Assembly (NCBI GenBank): GCA_017410585.1
Contig: JAFQQM010000026.1
Coordinates: forward strand, 1-60,607
Reading direction: 5' to 3'
DNA length: 60,607 nucleotides
From: Clostridia bacterium
GTDB lineage: Bacteria; Bacillota; Clostridia; Oscillospirales; Acutalibacteraceae
The translations under genes were made by a program, and so were the position numbers. Positions 22,869 through 32,020 of the stretch are shown piece by piece (position 1 is the first letter of the stretch; every line of letters starts with the position of its first letter). The notes beneath the pieces are model-generated. The model was not told the DNA's origin, did no database searches, and worked only from the letters and a program-made list of their open reading frames with translations.

Positions 22869-23756
22869 TTAATGATTCAAATAGCGGATGTATTCGGCGA
22901 GAATGAACTTCTCGTATTTTTCCAGTACCAACTTCATCCCTTCGGCATTGAGATGGTCGGTGTCGCTTTCGCTCATACAGTAGGTCTTACGCCATTCCGC
23001 ATCGGTCATATATACGCCGGACAGTTCTTGGTCGGCGGCATTGAAACACGGTACGTCGTGCTTTTGGCAGACGGCGAGCATCATATCGCTGTACTTTTTC
23101 AGTTCCTCGTTGACGTACCACGGGGTACCGAACAAAATGAGCGTATCGGGGTGTTCTTGTTTGAGGTTGGTGATAAGCGTGTTGAGTGCACCGGCGAAGG
23201 TCTTACTGCCGGTGTCGTCAACGTTACCCAGCGCCACCTTGTGGTTGTAGTCGTTGCGACCGCCGACCACCATCAGGATATCGCCACCCTTCGGGATCTG
23301 GGTGTATCGCTCGATCATCGGGGCTTTGCCATAGGAGAGAATAGACACGGCACTGCCGTTTAAGCCGTAGTTGCCGTAGGTCATCTCGTATTCCTTTGCC
23401 AAAAGCGCCGACCAGGTGTTTTGCGCACCGAGCGTGTGTCCCTGAATATAACTGTCGCCGAAGGCGTAGAGGGTAATGCCTTTCAGTACGTTGTAATCCA
23501 AGGTCGGCTCCTCCGGCTCATCGGCAGGCTGATATTCGGTGGTCGTAGTGGTGTTGGTTGTGGTTGTGGTCGTGGTTGTGGTCGTGGTCGTCGTTCCCTC
23601 GGTCGTCGTGGTTGTTGTTGCCGTGGCGGTGGTTGACGTTGCCGTGGTGGTTGACGTCGTGGTATTCCCATCGGTCGGTTGCTTCGGCTGTTCACCGCAA
23701 GCGGTTACCGCCAACAGTATGGCTGTCACCAGCAACAGAGAAAGAATGCGTTTCAT
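22869..23756 (-). CDS. Secreted SGNH/GDSL hydrolase lipoprotein with poly-Thr linker
   Basis: A 295-residue lipoprotein. The signal peptide ends in a lipobox (AVTAC, Cys20). A ~50-residue linker of almost only Thr follows, then an SGNH esterase domain (~90-295) with GDSYIQG (nucleophile Ser), GRND (oxyanion Asn) and SDTDHLN (Asp and His). It likely removes acyl groups from extracellular glycans at the cell surface, before import. The start has AAGGAG just upstream and lies nine bases after the nucleoside-hydrolase stop. The antisense long Val/Ser frames here are shadows of the Thr repeats. Confidence 0.9.
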   Translation of the reverse strand: MKRILSLLLVTAILLAVTACGEQPKQPTDGNTTTSTTTATSTTATATTTTTTEGTTTTTTTTTTTTTNTTTTTEYQPADEPEEPTLDYNVLKGITLYAFGDSYIQGHTLGAQNTWSALLAKEYEMTYGNYGLNGSAVSILSYGKAPMIERYTQIPKGGDILMVVGGRNDYNHKVALGNVDDTGSKTFAGALNTLITNLKQEHPDTLILFGTPWYVNEELKKYSDMMLAVCQKHDVPCFNAADQELSGVYMTDAEWRKTYCMSESDTDHLNAEGMKLVLEKYEKFILAEYIRYLNH

Positions 23757-23765
23757 AACGTCTCC

Positions 23766-24650
23766 TTATTTTTCAAAAACCGAAAAATATTCCTTAAAGA
23801 AACGGTCTCTGTCGACCTTGGTGGCGATACGGTGTTTCCCTTCGGCATTTGCTTTCCACCAAGTCAGGCCGCGGGTGCGGTCACCTTGTACTTCGACGTC
23901 GACCTGTCCCTGCGAGAAGGTGCAGACTTCCGGATCGAATAGCGAGACGGCGGTGAGCGGGTCATGGAAGGTCATCAGGTCGATCTTCTCAAACCAGACC
24001 TCTGCCATATCCAATACGATCTTAAGTAACGGGTCGGAGAATGCTTCGCGGACTTCAGCGGCCGGCATGGTCACCTGCAACGTCACGTCCAGACCGACCG
24101 AACGGTGATCCGGCACGTCGGCACGGTAGGTCATCGCGCAGGCATACGGATCGCACAGCGCGTTCCACTCCACCACCGGATGCTCACGGGAGGGGAGGAA
24201 GGCACCGCACATCAGCACCAGACGTTTGAGCAGTTTCGGGATCTCGGGATCCACCGCAAACAGCAACGCCACGTTGGTCATCGGACCGATCGCCAACAAC
24301 GTGATCTCACCGGGATTTTCGCGGATGGTACGGCGCATAAACTCAATGTGCTGACCGGTCGGAAATTCGGTGCGATGGTCGTATTTCGGCAACACACTCC
24401 GCTGAGCGGCTCCCTGTTGACGCGGATTGGTGATCAACGGCTTGTCGGTGCCGGGATAGATCGGAATATCGTCACGGCCGGCGGCGCGGCAAAGCACGCT
24501 GGCCAGTTTGGCGCGCTCCACCGGCATTCCGCTGACGGTGGTGATGCCCATCAGTTCGCAACGCGGCTGACGCAGCAGATACGCCAGACAAACAGCGTCA
24601 TCAATATCCGAGCCGATGTCGGTGTCCAGTAAGATCTTTTCCTTTTCCAT
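23766..24650 (-). CDS. Inosine-uridine-type nucleoside hydrolase family protein
   Basis: A 294-residue hydrolase of the IU-NH fold, which cleaves N-ribosyl or related glycosidic bonds using a calcium bound by an Asp cluster. The N-terminal motif is LLDTDIGSDIDDAVCLAYLL, a variant of DTDxGxDDxxA with two extra residues. The C-terminal FHDPLTAVSLFDPE supplies the last calcium ligand. ATG 24650 follows AAGGAGG. It lies 16 bases after the regulator gene. Together with the ribokinase at 57298 it could feed ribose into metabolism, but the plant- or host-glycan context leaves the true substrate open. Confidence 0.88.
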   Translation of the reverse strand: MEKEKILLDTDIGSDIDDAVCLAYLLRQPRCELMGITTVSGMPVERAKLASVLCRAAGRDDIPIYPGTDKPLITNPRQQGAAQRSVLPKYDHRTEFPTGQHIEFMRRTIRENPGEITLLAIGPMTNVALLFAVDPEIPKLLKRLVLMCGAFLPSREHPVVEWNALCDPYACAMTYRADVPDHRSVGLDVTLQVTMPAAEVREAFSDPLLKIVLDMAEVWFEKIDLMTFHDPLTAVSLFDPEVCTFSQGQVDVEVQGDRTRGLTWWKANAEGKHRIATKVDRDRFFKEYFSVFEK

Positions 24651-24666
24651 CACAAAGTCCTCCTTT

Positions 24667-26619
24667 TTACGTCGGGAAGACGGACAACGTGCCGTCCTCG
24701 TTTACAACGATCGGATCGCAGCAGACCTCACGGCAGATCTCCTGCCGATAGGATTCCTGACTGTAGTTGATGCGGTGGTAGAACAACTGCAGTTCGCCGT
24801 TGGCTTCGACGATGCAACCGTGACCGGTCGCTTGCGTACCGTCGCTTCCGCGCAGCAACACGTGGCTTTTGGGCATCACGTACGGTCCGGTGATGCTGTC
24901 CGCCCATGCATAACAGATCTGGCATCGCGGATCACGCGTATCGTAGCGTGACCAGGTCAGCAGATACCGTCCGTCCAGTTTCACGATGCGGGTACAACCG
25001 TTAAACTTATTCTTATCTTCGGCGATAAACGGTTCACCGTCCTCGGTGATCAACCGATCGGATAAACGGATGGGCTCACCGGCCATCGTGATGCGGTCAC
25101 GGTCGACGTTCAATTCCACCAACCAGCAGGGGTTCAAGCCGTACAGCAGATAGACTTTGTCATCCTCGACGAACAAATGCGGGTCATAGGGATTGTTGTG
25201 GGCGACGTTATCCGCTTGCTTGACCAAAAACGGCGTTTTGGTCAGATTGGTGTATTCGCCCATCGGTGTTTTGCTGTAAGCAAAGCCCAGACGCCGGTCG
25301 GCAATATAAGCCATATAATACAGATCGTGATAATGCATCACGCAAGGTGTCCACGCACCACGATTGGCCCATGGAACCGATTCCAGATCCAGAATCTTTT
25401 GCGGGCCGGACCAGTGTAACAGGTTTTCGGAATGGAAAGCGTAAAACTTGGAATCGTCCCAGCGGTGGGTGGGGAAGAGGTAATAACCGTCTTCGGTCGG
25501 TAACACGAACGGGTCGGCCCAGTCACCGCCGATGATGGGGTTGGGATTTTTCGGCGGAGCGGTGGTTTCACCGATATATAACTGCATCGGCAACGTCCGA
25601 CTGGTCGGCGTTACGCCGTTGATCGCCTCCACCACCATGCGGGTCGCTTCATAACTGATCTCTTCGGTCGGATGCACCGCCGTGGTGATCGCCGGATTTT
25701 CTTCTGCCGGTAACGGCAACTGTCCGTCCATCCCCACCACCGAGAAATCCTGCGGAACGCGGATACCGCTCTCCTCCAAACGATGGATGAGCAGTTCGGC
25801 GATGCGGTCATTCTGACAGATACAGGCGGTGCAATTGCCCGCTTGAAAACGGTTGATGACCGTCTGTTCGTCGCCGCCGCTGTACCAGTAGACGTACGAA
25901 TCGCTGAATTCCAGCCGCTCGTTCGTATGCGCACGGCAGTAGCCGGCAAAACGGTTGTGCCCCTGCACGCTGTCCAGCGCAAAGAGACAGGCGATCTTCT
26001 TATGTCCGAGCGAGGCCAGATGGCTGACTAAAGCCTCCGCCGCGGCGGTGTCGTCCTCGGTTACGGAGGGGAAATTCAGTTCACGGTACGGCTCGCCGAG
26101 AAACACCACCGGCGTACCCTCGCGGTAGAGTTGTTCATACAACCAAGCGTTGGCGCTGGGAAGCGCCGACAGGGTACCGTTAACGATGATGCCGTCCACA
26201 CCGATCTCGGAAAATTCGATCAAAATGTCCCGTTCTACCTGCATTTTTCGGTTGGTGGAGCGCAACAAAACGGTACAACCGATATTGATAAGACTCTGTT
26301 CGATCAACTCGAAAAAGGCAGAGTAGGGAAGATCGTTGATGGTAGGGACGATGACGCCGATACGGTTGTACTGCCGTCGCCCGTGTACCGCGATGGGGGG
26401 GAGAATGCTGCGGACGAAGGTGCCGCTGCCTTTACGGCGGTAGACCAGCCCTTCCTGCTCGAGCATTTGGGTGGCTTGACGTACCGTCAGACGTGAGGCG
26501 TCAAACCGCGCACACAACGCGGTTTCGGATTCCAATCGCCCCTTATCGTCATATTCACCTGCCGCGATCTTTTCGCGCAGGTAGGCGTAGATCTGCTGGT
26601 ATTTTTTGAGTTGTTCCAC
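24667..26619 (-). CDS. AraR-like regulator fused to a GH43-type five-bladed propeller
   Basis: A 650-residue cytosolic fusion. Residues 1-70 are a GntR winged helix (LTVRQATQMLEQEGLVYRRKGSGTFV) and ~85-350 a LacI/ribose-binding-type sensor (NRIGVIVP, GVDGIIVNG, SVVGMDG). This pair is the AraR layout. Residues ~357-650 are a GH43/62-like propeller with ADPFVL (Asp369) and YDPHLF (Asp479). Where the acid Glu is expected there is Asn540-Gly541-Cys542, so the domain may sense and not cut sugar. The start is GTG 26619 behind AAAAGGGG. A TTG at 26682 belongs to the promoter. Two AraR-type palindromes lie in the divergent region. I have no record of this fusion being characterised. Confidence 0.88.
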   Translation of the reverse strand: MEQLKKYQQIYAYLREKIAAGEYDDKGRLESETALCARFDASRLTVRQATQMLEQEGLVYRRKGSGTFVRSILPPIAVHGRRQYNRIGVIVPTINDLPYSAFFELIEQSLINIGCTVLLRSTNRKMQVERDILIEFSEIGVDGIIVNGTLSALPSANAWLYEQLYREGTPVVFLGEPYRELNFPSVTEDDTAAAEALVSHLASLGHKKIACLFALDSVQGHNRFAGYCRAHTNERLEFSDSYVYWYSGGDEQTVINRFQAGNCTACICQNDRIAELLIHRLEESGIRVPQDFSVVGMDGQLPLPAEENPAITTAVHPTEEISYEATRMVVEAINGVTPTSRTLPMQLYIGETTAPPKNPNPIIGGDWADPFVLPTEDGYYLFPTHRWDDSKFYAFHSENLLHWSGPQKILDLESVPWANRGAWTPCVMHYHDLYYMAYIADRRLGFAYSKTPMGEYTNLTKTPFLVKQADNVAHNNPYDPHLFVEDDKVYLLYGLNPCWLVELNVDRDRITMAGEPIRLSDRLITEDGEPFIAEDKNKFNGCTRIVKLDGRYLLTWSRYDTRDPRCQICYAWADSITGPYVMPKSHVLLRGSDGTQATGHGCIVEANGELQLFYHRINYSQESYRQEICREVCCDPIVVNEDGTLSVFPT

Positions 26620-26653
26620 CGAAAACGCCCCTTTTCCGTCGCATAATAATCCT

Positions 26654-26682
26654 ATTATAATTGACCTTGCGCGCCGTGTCAA
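26654..26682 (-). promoter_or_regulatory. Consensus promoter of the leftward operon
   Basis: On the minus strand TTGACA, 17-bp spacer, TATAAT, about 35 bases before the regulator GTG start. Confidence 0.9.
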
Positions 26683-26715
26683 TAGAAAAAGCGACTTTTT
26701 TCAAAAAAATGATCG

Positions 26716-26731
26716 AGTTGTATATACAACT
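26716..26731. promoter_or_regulatory. AraR-type operator 1
   Basis: Perfect 16-bp palindrome AGTTGTATATACAACT. It lies upstream of both promoters: ~34 bp from the leftward -35 and ~65 bp from the rightward -35. Confidence 0.85.
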
Positions 26732-26795
26732 AAAATCCCGAAAATGGTAATATCGACCAATAAAAAGAAAAAAAGCAATTGGTAAAAATAAAACA

Positions 26796-26824
26796 TTGAC
26801 AAATTGCAGGGGGCGTGATATGAT
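26796..26824 (+). promoter_or_regulatory. Promoter of the ~31-kb rightward operon
   Basis: TTGACA at 26796-26801, 17-bp spacer, TATGAT at 26819-26824. The 5' untranslated region would be about 95 bases and contains operator 2. Confidence 0.88.
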
Positions 26825-26864
26825 TAAACCAACAACAGATAACTGTACAACCCTCTAAAAACAC

Positions 26865-26888
26865 CCAAAGTTGTATATACAAGTTTGG
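26865..26888. promoter_or_regulatory. AraR-type operator 2
   Basis: Core TTGTATATACAA (26871-26882), identical to operator 1, flanked by CCAAAG and GTTTGG, so the 24-bp site is palindromic except for one pair. It is about 35 bases downstream of the predicted transcription start. The centre-to-centre distance to operator 1 is about 153 bp, compatible with DNA looping. Confidence 0.85.
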
Positions 26889-26927
26889 ATTTCGGGGAGG
26901 CGGTCATCTGAAAAGGAGGACGAAACA

Positions 26928-28964
26928 ATGAAAAATGTGTTTGCGGCTTATGCGAAACGCGGTCTTTGTCTGCTTCTCTGCCTGTTGATGGCGGTCGCTT
27001 TGCTCAGCGGCTGTGCCGGCGGCGACAGCGATAAGGACGGTGGCGGTTCGAAGGGTGACGATTACCAGAAGGAAACGGTCACCATCAAATTCGGCACCCA
27101 CGCGCGGCATGACGATGACCCCACCTATATCGATCCGGTAACCGGCGAGTGCCCGATGGAACCGGAGGATCGTGAGGCTTATCTGGCGGCGATGGAAGCC
27201 GTCTTGGATACCTACAACGTCCAGATCGAATGGGTCGAATACACCAAGGACGTGCAGACCGACGTGTTGCGCTCTTTGCTGGCGGAGGATCCGATCTGCG
27301 ACATCGCGCTGTGCGTGACCGACTCGCAGGGCATCCTGCTGGGTCAGAACGTGTTCCAAGAGTTGGATGAGTACAAATACATCTTTGACGATCCCGATTA
27401 CCAGTGGATGTGGGTCGATCCGATCATGGGTCACAACTACATTTTGCAGTGTGACATTCGCCTGACTACCAGCCCGCTGGCGTTTAACATCACCATGTTG
27501 GATGCCGTGGATGCGCTGAAGGATGCTGACGGTAACACCGTTTATCCGACCGACCTGTACAAGCAGGGCAAGTGGACTTGGTCTACCTTCCGCGATTACC
27601 TGCAGAAGGTCGATGCCTATTGGGGCAACAAGACCTCCAAGGTCACCGGCAGTAAGATCTGGGCGTTCCGTCCGACTGCACAGACGGCCATCCGTCAGGC
27701 GATTCACTCCAACGGTGGTGCCATCTATACCTCGGAAGGCGGTCTGGTCGTCGGTCAGAAGGCCGACCTCGAGGCGATGGAGTACCTGCAGGATCTGTAT
27801 GACAGCGGTCTGATGTTCTGCAAGACCAACAGCAAGACCTATATGATGGATAATCAGGTTGCCGCGGCGGAGGATTTCGCTAACGGTCAATCGGTCTTTT
27901 CTACTCTGTATACGTGGGGTACCGGTTGGGTCGGCGGCGATCTGGCCGACCGCGGCGAGTCGATGGGTCTGGTCCCGTTCCCGATCGCCGACGATGCCGA
28001 TCCGACGGATGCGGCTTACAACGAGTTCAGCTTTGTCAGCGATACCTGCAGTGTCGTCCGCGGCCTGTCCAAGGAGCGTACGGAACTGGCGCTCAAGGCA
28101 TACGCGCTGTATTATACCACCTACTACAAGACGCTCGGCGGCGTGGAGTCGATGAGCACCTACCGGAAGGATACGGCGGAAGCCGCCGCGCTGGCGGATG
28201 GTTACGACATCTACCACGAGAAGATCGGTGAGGACATCATCAAGATGTACGAGAGTATGTACGGCGCACCGATCAACGATCTGAGTTCGGCTGTCTCCAT
28301 TCATAACCAGTATTGCTACGTGGCGGTCGGTTCGCTGACCAAGCAGGATAAGGGGTATGCCGTCAATATTCAAGAAGAATTACCGACGTTGCAGGCGGCG
28401 ATGAATACCATTCAGGGGGCGTTGTCCTCCGGCCGTTTGGTGGATATCGTTCCGCCGGCGATCACCGCCAAGCCGATTCCGGTACCGGTCGGCAGTACCG
28501 CCGCCGACGTGCAGGCGTTGCTCTCTCAATACATCAAGGTTACCGACGCGATGGATGGAGATATCGATCCGTCGACGGCGACGGTGGACGTTTCGGATGC
28601 GGACCTCAACCGTATCGGCGCTTATCGTGTGGCGGTGTCGGCTTACGACAGTTCGCTCAACGAGGCGAAGGTGAACGTTGACCTGTACGTTTACAATGCA
28701 TCCAACAAGACCAAACCGACCCTGACCATCAAGTCCAATTATCGCATTTTGGATCTGGATGAAGACGTGGCCGCCATCAAGTGGTCCGATTTTGTGGCTT
28801 CCGCCAAGGATGCCGACGGTTTGGATCTGATCGAGAAGGTGAAGGCGGACGTCTCCACGCTCAACACGTCGATGGAAGGCGAGTACGACGTGGTGCTGAC
28901 CGTTACCGACTTTGCCGGTAACGAGACCAGCGAGACCATCACGCTGACGGTGCTCAACTACTGA
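26928..28964 (+). CDS. Extracellular sugar-binding lipoprotein with two C-terminal Ig-like domains
   Basis: A 678-residue substrate-binding protein of the family 1 (CUT1) type. The signal peptide ends in LLSGCAGG with Cys29 as the lipid-modified residue. Residues ~50-500 form the two-lobed binding fold, with recognisable LYKQGKWTWSTFRDYLQK and FANGQSVFSTLYTWG segments. Residues ~515-595 and ~600-678 are cadherin/DUF5011-like beta-sandwiches, with DAMDGDIDPSTATVDVSD in the first and GEYDVVLTVTDFAGNE in the second. These extensions are unusual for such proteins and may hold it above the wall. ATG 26928 follows AAGGAGG. It is the first gene of the rightward operon. Confidence 0.92.
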   Translation: MKNVFAAYAKRGLCLLLCLLMAVALLSGCAGGDSDKDGGGSKGDDYQKETVTIKFGTHARHDDDPTYIDPVTGECPMEPEDREAYLAAMEAVLDTYNVQIEWVEYTKDVQTDVLRSLLAEDPICDIALCVTDSQGILLGQNVFQELDEYKYIFDDPDYQWMWVDPIMGHNYILQCDIRLTTSPLAFNITMLDAVDALKDADGNTVYPTDLYKQGKWTWSTFRDYLQKVDAYWGNKTSKVTGSKIWAFRPTAQTAIRQAIHSNGGAIYTSEGGLVVGQKADLEAMEYLQDLYDSGLMFCKTNSKTYMMDNQVAAAEDFANGQSVFSTLYTWGTGWVGGDLADRGESMGLVPFPIADDADPTDAAYNEFSFVSDTCSVVRGLSKERTELALKAYALYYTTYYKTLGGVESMSTYRKDTAEAAALADGYDIYHEKIGEDIIKMYESMYGAPINDLSSAVSIHNQYCYVAVGSLTKQDKGYAVNIQEELPTLQAAMNTIQGALSSGRLVDIVPPAITAKPIPVPVGSTAADVQALLSQYIKVTDAMDGDIDPSTATVDVSDADLNRIGAYRVAVSAYDSSLNEAKVNVDLYVYNASNKTKPTLTIKSNYRILDLDEDVAAIKWSDFVASAKDADGLDLIEKVKADVSTLNTSMEGEYDVVLTVTDFAGNETSETITLTVLNY

Positions 28965-29073
28965 TCATCCGGATACCGCGTATACTGGCGTATGACGAGC
29001 AATCAGAGGCCGTATCGTGCCGGTTTCTTTCAAAAAAACCGTTGCGAGTTCTATCCGAAAGGAGAAACCAACT

Positions 29074-32007
29074 ATGGAACGGAAAAGCCGCAAAAATCGC
29101 ATAATTGCTCTGGCGGTCGCCGGCGCGCTGGTGTTAGCCCTTTGTGTGGGGTTGATTATCGGTGCGGTGACTGATAACGGGAATTTAGCGTATACCTACG
29201 TCGGCAAGTCGGTTTCGTTGGCGGTCGGCAACAACGCCTACGCGGACTATCTGAAACAGCACGGCTATGACGGCACGGTGAGTGCCGACAAAACGGAAGT
29301 GGATCTTTACACCTACACGACGGACGGTGGCCTTTCCGCCACCGTTCTGTCGGAGGGTGTAGCAACCGAAGGGAACGGAGCGATCACATGGTCGTTTTCC
29401 GTTCCCTCATCGGGCTTTTATCAAGTCAAACTGAAGTACAAGCCGATGCAGGGGGCAAAGGCGGATATCGTCCGCTCGGTCGCCGTTGACGGTAAGATCC
29501 CGTATGACGGCTGGGAGAAACTGACCTTCTACCGTTGGTTTGACAACAACTGTGCCGCCGAACTTCCGCTTGTGAGCGGAAACGAAGTTCGTCCCGTTTC
29601 GCAGGAGACTTACGATTGGACGGAGTCATGGCTGTCCGATCCGCTGGAGCGGGAATCGGCGCCGTATCTTCTGTGGCTGTCCGAGGGACAGCACACCGTT
29701 ACCTTTACGGTGGTACAAGAGCCGCTGTTGGTATTCGGCGGCATCACCTTTGCGGCGGCAGAGACCGCCAAGCCGTACGACGAGTTTCTCTCGTCGCTGA
29801 CGGCGCAGGTCAAGCCGTACACCGGCGAAAACCTGACCTATCAGGCGGAGCGTACCGCCGGCGGCACCAAAGCCGTCTATAAGAATTCCAAATCCATCCG
29901 CAATCTGGTGGACTATACCAGCCCGAATAGCGTGCCGTTCCATCCGTATAACGGTCTGCTTAACACGTTCGGCGGCAGTAGTTGGCAGACGGTGGGACAG
30001 ACGGTGACTTGGGAGATCGAGGTGCCACAGGAGGGTCTGTATGCTCTCAGTTTCCGTGCCCGCCAAGGTACCGAGCGCGGTATCCTCGCGTTCCGCCGTC
30101 TTTCGGTCAACGGCAACGTGCCGTTTGCGGAGGCATCCAGCCTCGGCTTTGCGTACAGCACCGATTTTCAAAACTACGTGGTTGGATCGGCAGATAAACC
30201 GTATCTGTTCCATTTCAAACAAGGAATTAACACCGTTTCGATGGAGATCGTCGCCGGCGAATGCGTCCAGCCGCTGTGCGAGATCGAGGAGAGCATCGCT
30301 GTGCTCAACGAGATGTATCGGAAAGTGGTGCATATCACCGGTACCGTGCCGGATAAATATATTGATTACGAGATCCGCAAAAAGGTGGAGGGCTTCGTCG
30401 AAACAATGGAGGCAGAATCCACCCGTCTGTATGAAGTCGTCCGCTATCTGGAAGAACTGACCGGTGAAAAGGGCGAGATGACCGCCAACGTCGAGAAGAT
30501 GGCCATTCAAGCCGAACGTTTGGCGAAAGACCCCGAGTCGGTCATTACCGAACTGGACGCGATGGAAAACAACCTTTCCACGCTTGGTACTTGCGTTACC
30601 AACCTCAGCGAATTTCCGCTGGAGGTAGACAGTTTCACGCTGTTTGCGCCGGACGGCGAACTGCCGGATGCCGAGGCGGGCTTCTTCCGTAAGTTCTGGA
30701 ACGGCACCATCCGCTTTTTCTCCACCTTCTTTAACGATCAAAGCAAGATGAGTACCGATACCGACGGAGATAAGCCGGCAAACGGCGAAGAACTGCGTGT
30801 GTGGGTGTTGGGCGGTCAGGATCAGGCTCAACTGATCAAGAGTTTGATCGACAGCAGTTACACCGGCGATGCGACCATTAACTTGCAGTTGGTACCGCTC
30901 AATGCCGTTTTGCCGTCTACGCTGGCGGATAACGGCCCCGACGTGGTCATCAATATGGGGTATGCCACCGTCGTTGACTACGCGATGCGCGGTGCGCTGG
31001 TCGATCTGTCGCAGTTGGAAGGCTACGACGAAATGGCCGTCAATTATTACCCGAGTGCTATCGACAACGTGTCGTTCCACGATGGCGTTTACGGTCTGCC
31101 GGAGACGCAGTCCTTCCTGATGATGTATTGCCGCGATGACATTCTCGCGGAGGAAGGCTTGTCCGCCCCGAAGACGTGGGATGAGTTTGAGGATGTGCTG
31201 GTGCAACTCAATGCCGCCGAGTACGACGTCTATCTCCCCGGTGTGTCGCTGTTCAACACGATGCTGTATCAGTACGGCGGTAATCTGTACACCGGCGAAG
31301 GAAACGATTACGGTATTCAAAGCGGTCTCTATTCCGAGGAGAGTATGCAGGCGTTTTTGCGGCTGACCAAGTTCTACACCGGCTACGACGTGCCGTTGTC
31401 TGCGAACTTTGCCAACCGTTTCCGCAGCGGTGAGATGCCGATCGGTATTGCGGACTACACGCTGTATAACACGTTGGAACTGTTTGCGCCGGAGATTCGC
31501 GGTCTGTGGTCGTTTCACACGTTGCCCGGCCAACAGCAAGAGGATGGCCGTATCAATTATTCGACCCTCTCCACCTCTACCAACACGGTCATTTTGCAAA
31601 AATGCGATAACGTCGACGCCGCGTGGGAGTTCCTCCGTTGGTGGGATTCCACCGATACCCAACTGTCCTATGCACAGTTGTTGGAAGAAGTATTGGGCAG
31701 TTCCGGCCGCTACGCTACCGCTAACAAGAACGTCTTGCAACAATTGTCGTGGAGCGGGGATTCGCTCACGGCGTTGCAGGATCAGTTTGCGCATTCGCTG
31801 TATACGCCGGCGGTGCCGGGTCAGTATATGACCACCCGTATGGTCACCTACTCGTTTAACAACGTGGTGACCGATACCCAGTCGATGAGCGCCCGCGAAG
31901 CGCTGTACTTAAATCTCCGCAAGATCGATGCGGAACTGGACCGCAAGCGAAAAGAACTGGGCCATAGTTACTACGACAGTAACGGAAAGTATGTTGCCGG
32001 CAAATGA
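29074..32007 (+). CDS. Giant extracellular solute-binding protein with N-terminal beta-sandwich modules
   Basis: A 977-residue membrane-anchored protein. A hydrophobic anchor (~9-32) lacks a lipobox. Two similar beta-rich modules follow (~60-240 and ~250-420), each with the pattern ITWSFSVPSSGFYQVKLKY or VTWEIEVPQEGLYALSFRA, suggesting carbohydrate-binding jelly rolls. A helical, probably coiled-coil spacer lies at ~430-540. The C-terminal ~400 residues are a sugar-binding-protein fold (GPDVVINMGYATVVDYAMRG, VYGLPETQSFLMMY). Normal sugar-binding proteins are about half this length. ATG 29074 has AAAGGAG upstream. It is the second binding protein of the operon, preceding the first permease pair. 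Confidence 0.88.
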   Translation: MERKSRKNRIIALAVAGALVLALCVGLIIGAVTDNGNLAYTYVGKSVSLAVGNNAYADYLKQHGYDGTVSADKTEVDLYTYTTDGGLSATVLSEGVATEGNGAITWSFSVPSSGFYQVKLKYKPMQGAKADIVRSVAVDGKIPYDGWEKLTFYRWFDNNCAAELPLVSGNEVRPVSQETYDWTESWLSDPLERESAPYLLWLSEGQHTVTFTVVQEPLLVFGGITFAAAETAKPYDEFLSSLTAQVKPYTGENLTYQAERTAGGTKAVYKNSKSIRNLVDYTSPNSVPFHPYNGLLNTFGGSSWQTVGQTVTWEIEVPQEGLYALSFRARQGTERGILAFRRLSVNGNVPFAEASSLGFAYSTDFQNYVVGSADKPYLFHFKQGINTVSMEIVAGECVQPLCEIEESIAVLNEMYRKVVHITGTVPDKYIDYEIRKKVEGFVETMEAESTRLYEVVRYLEELTGEKGEMTANVEKMAIQAERLAKDPESVITELDAMENNLSTLGTCVTNLSEFPLEVDSFTLFAPDGELPDAEAGFFRKFWNGTIRFFSTFFNDQSKMSTDTDGDKPANGEELRVWVLGGQDQAQLIKSLIDSSYTGDATINLQLVPLNAVLPSTLADNGPDVVINMGYATVVDYAMRGALVDLSQLEGYDEMAVNYYPSAIDNVSFHDGVYGLPETQSFLMMYCRDDILAEEGLSAPKTWDEFEDVLVQLNAAEYDVYLPGVSLFNTMLYQYGGNLYTGEGNDYGIQSGLYSEESMQAFLRLTKFYTGYDVPLSANFANRFRSGEMPIGIADYTLYNTLELFAPEIRGLWSFHTLPGQQQEDGRINYSTLSTSTNTVILQKCDNVDAAWEFLRWWDSTDTQLSYAQLLEEVLGSSGRYATANKNVLQQLSWSGDSLTALQDQFAHSLYTPAVPGQYMTTRMVTYSFNNVVTDTQSMSAREALYLNLRKIDAELDRKRKELGHSYYDSNGKYVAGK

Positions 32008-32020
32008 TCGGAAAGGCTGA

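Noticed and set aside
23539-24108. Plus-strand frame with a long run of Val
   Set aside because: Complement of the poly-Thr linker of the SGNH lipoprotein. The lipobox and catalytic motifs are on the other strand.
26620-26682. TTG start at 26682 for the regulator-GH43 fusion
   Set aside because: The TTG is part of the -35 TTGACA and the transcript would start downstream of it. GTG 26619 has a ribosome site.
28965-29073. Small frame and hairpin between the two binding-protein genes
   Set aside because: The 60-codon frame overlaps the next gene and has no ribosome site. The short CGGTTT/AAACCG stem is too weak to call a terminator.
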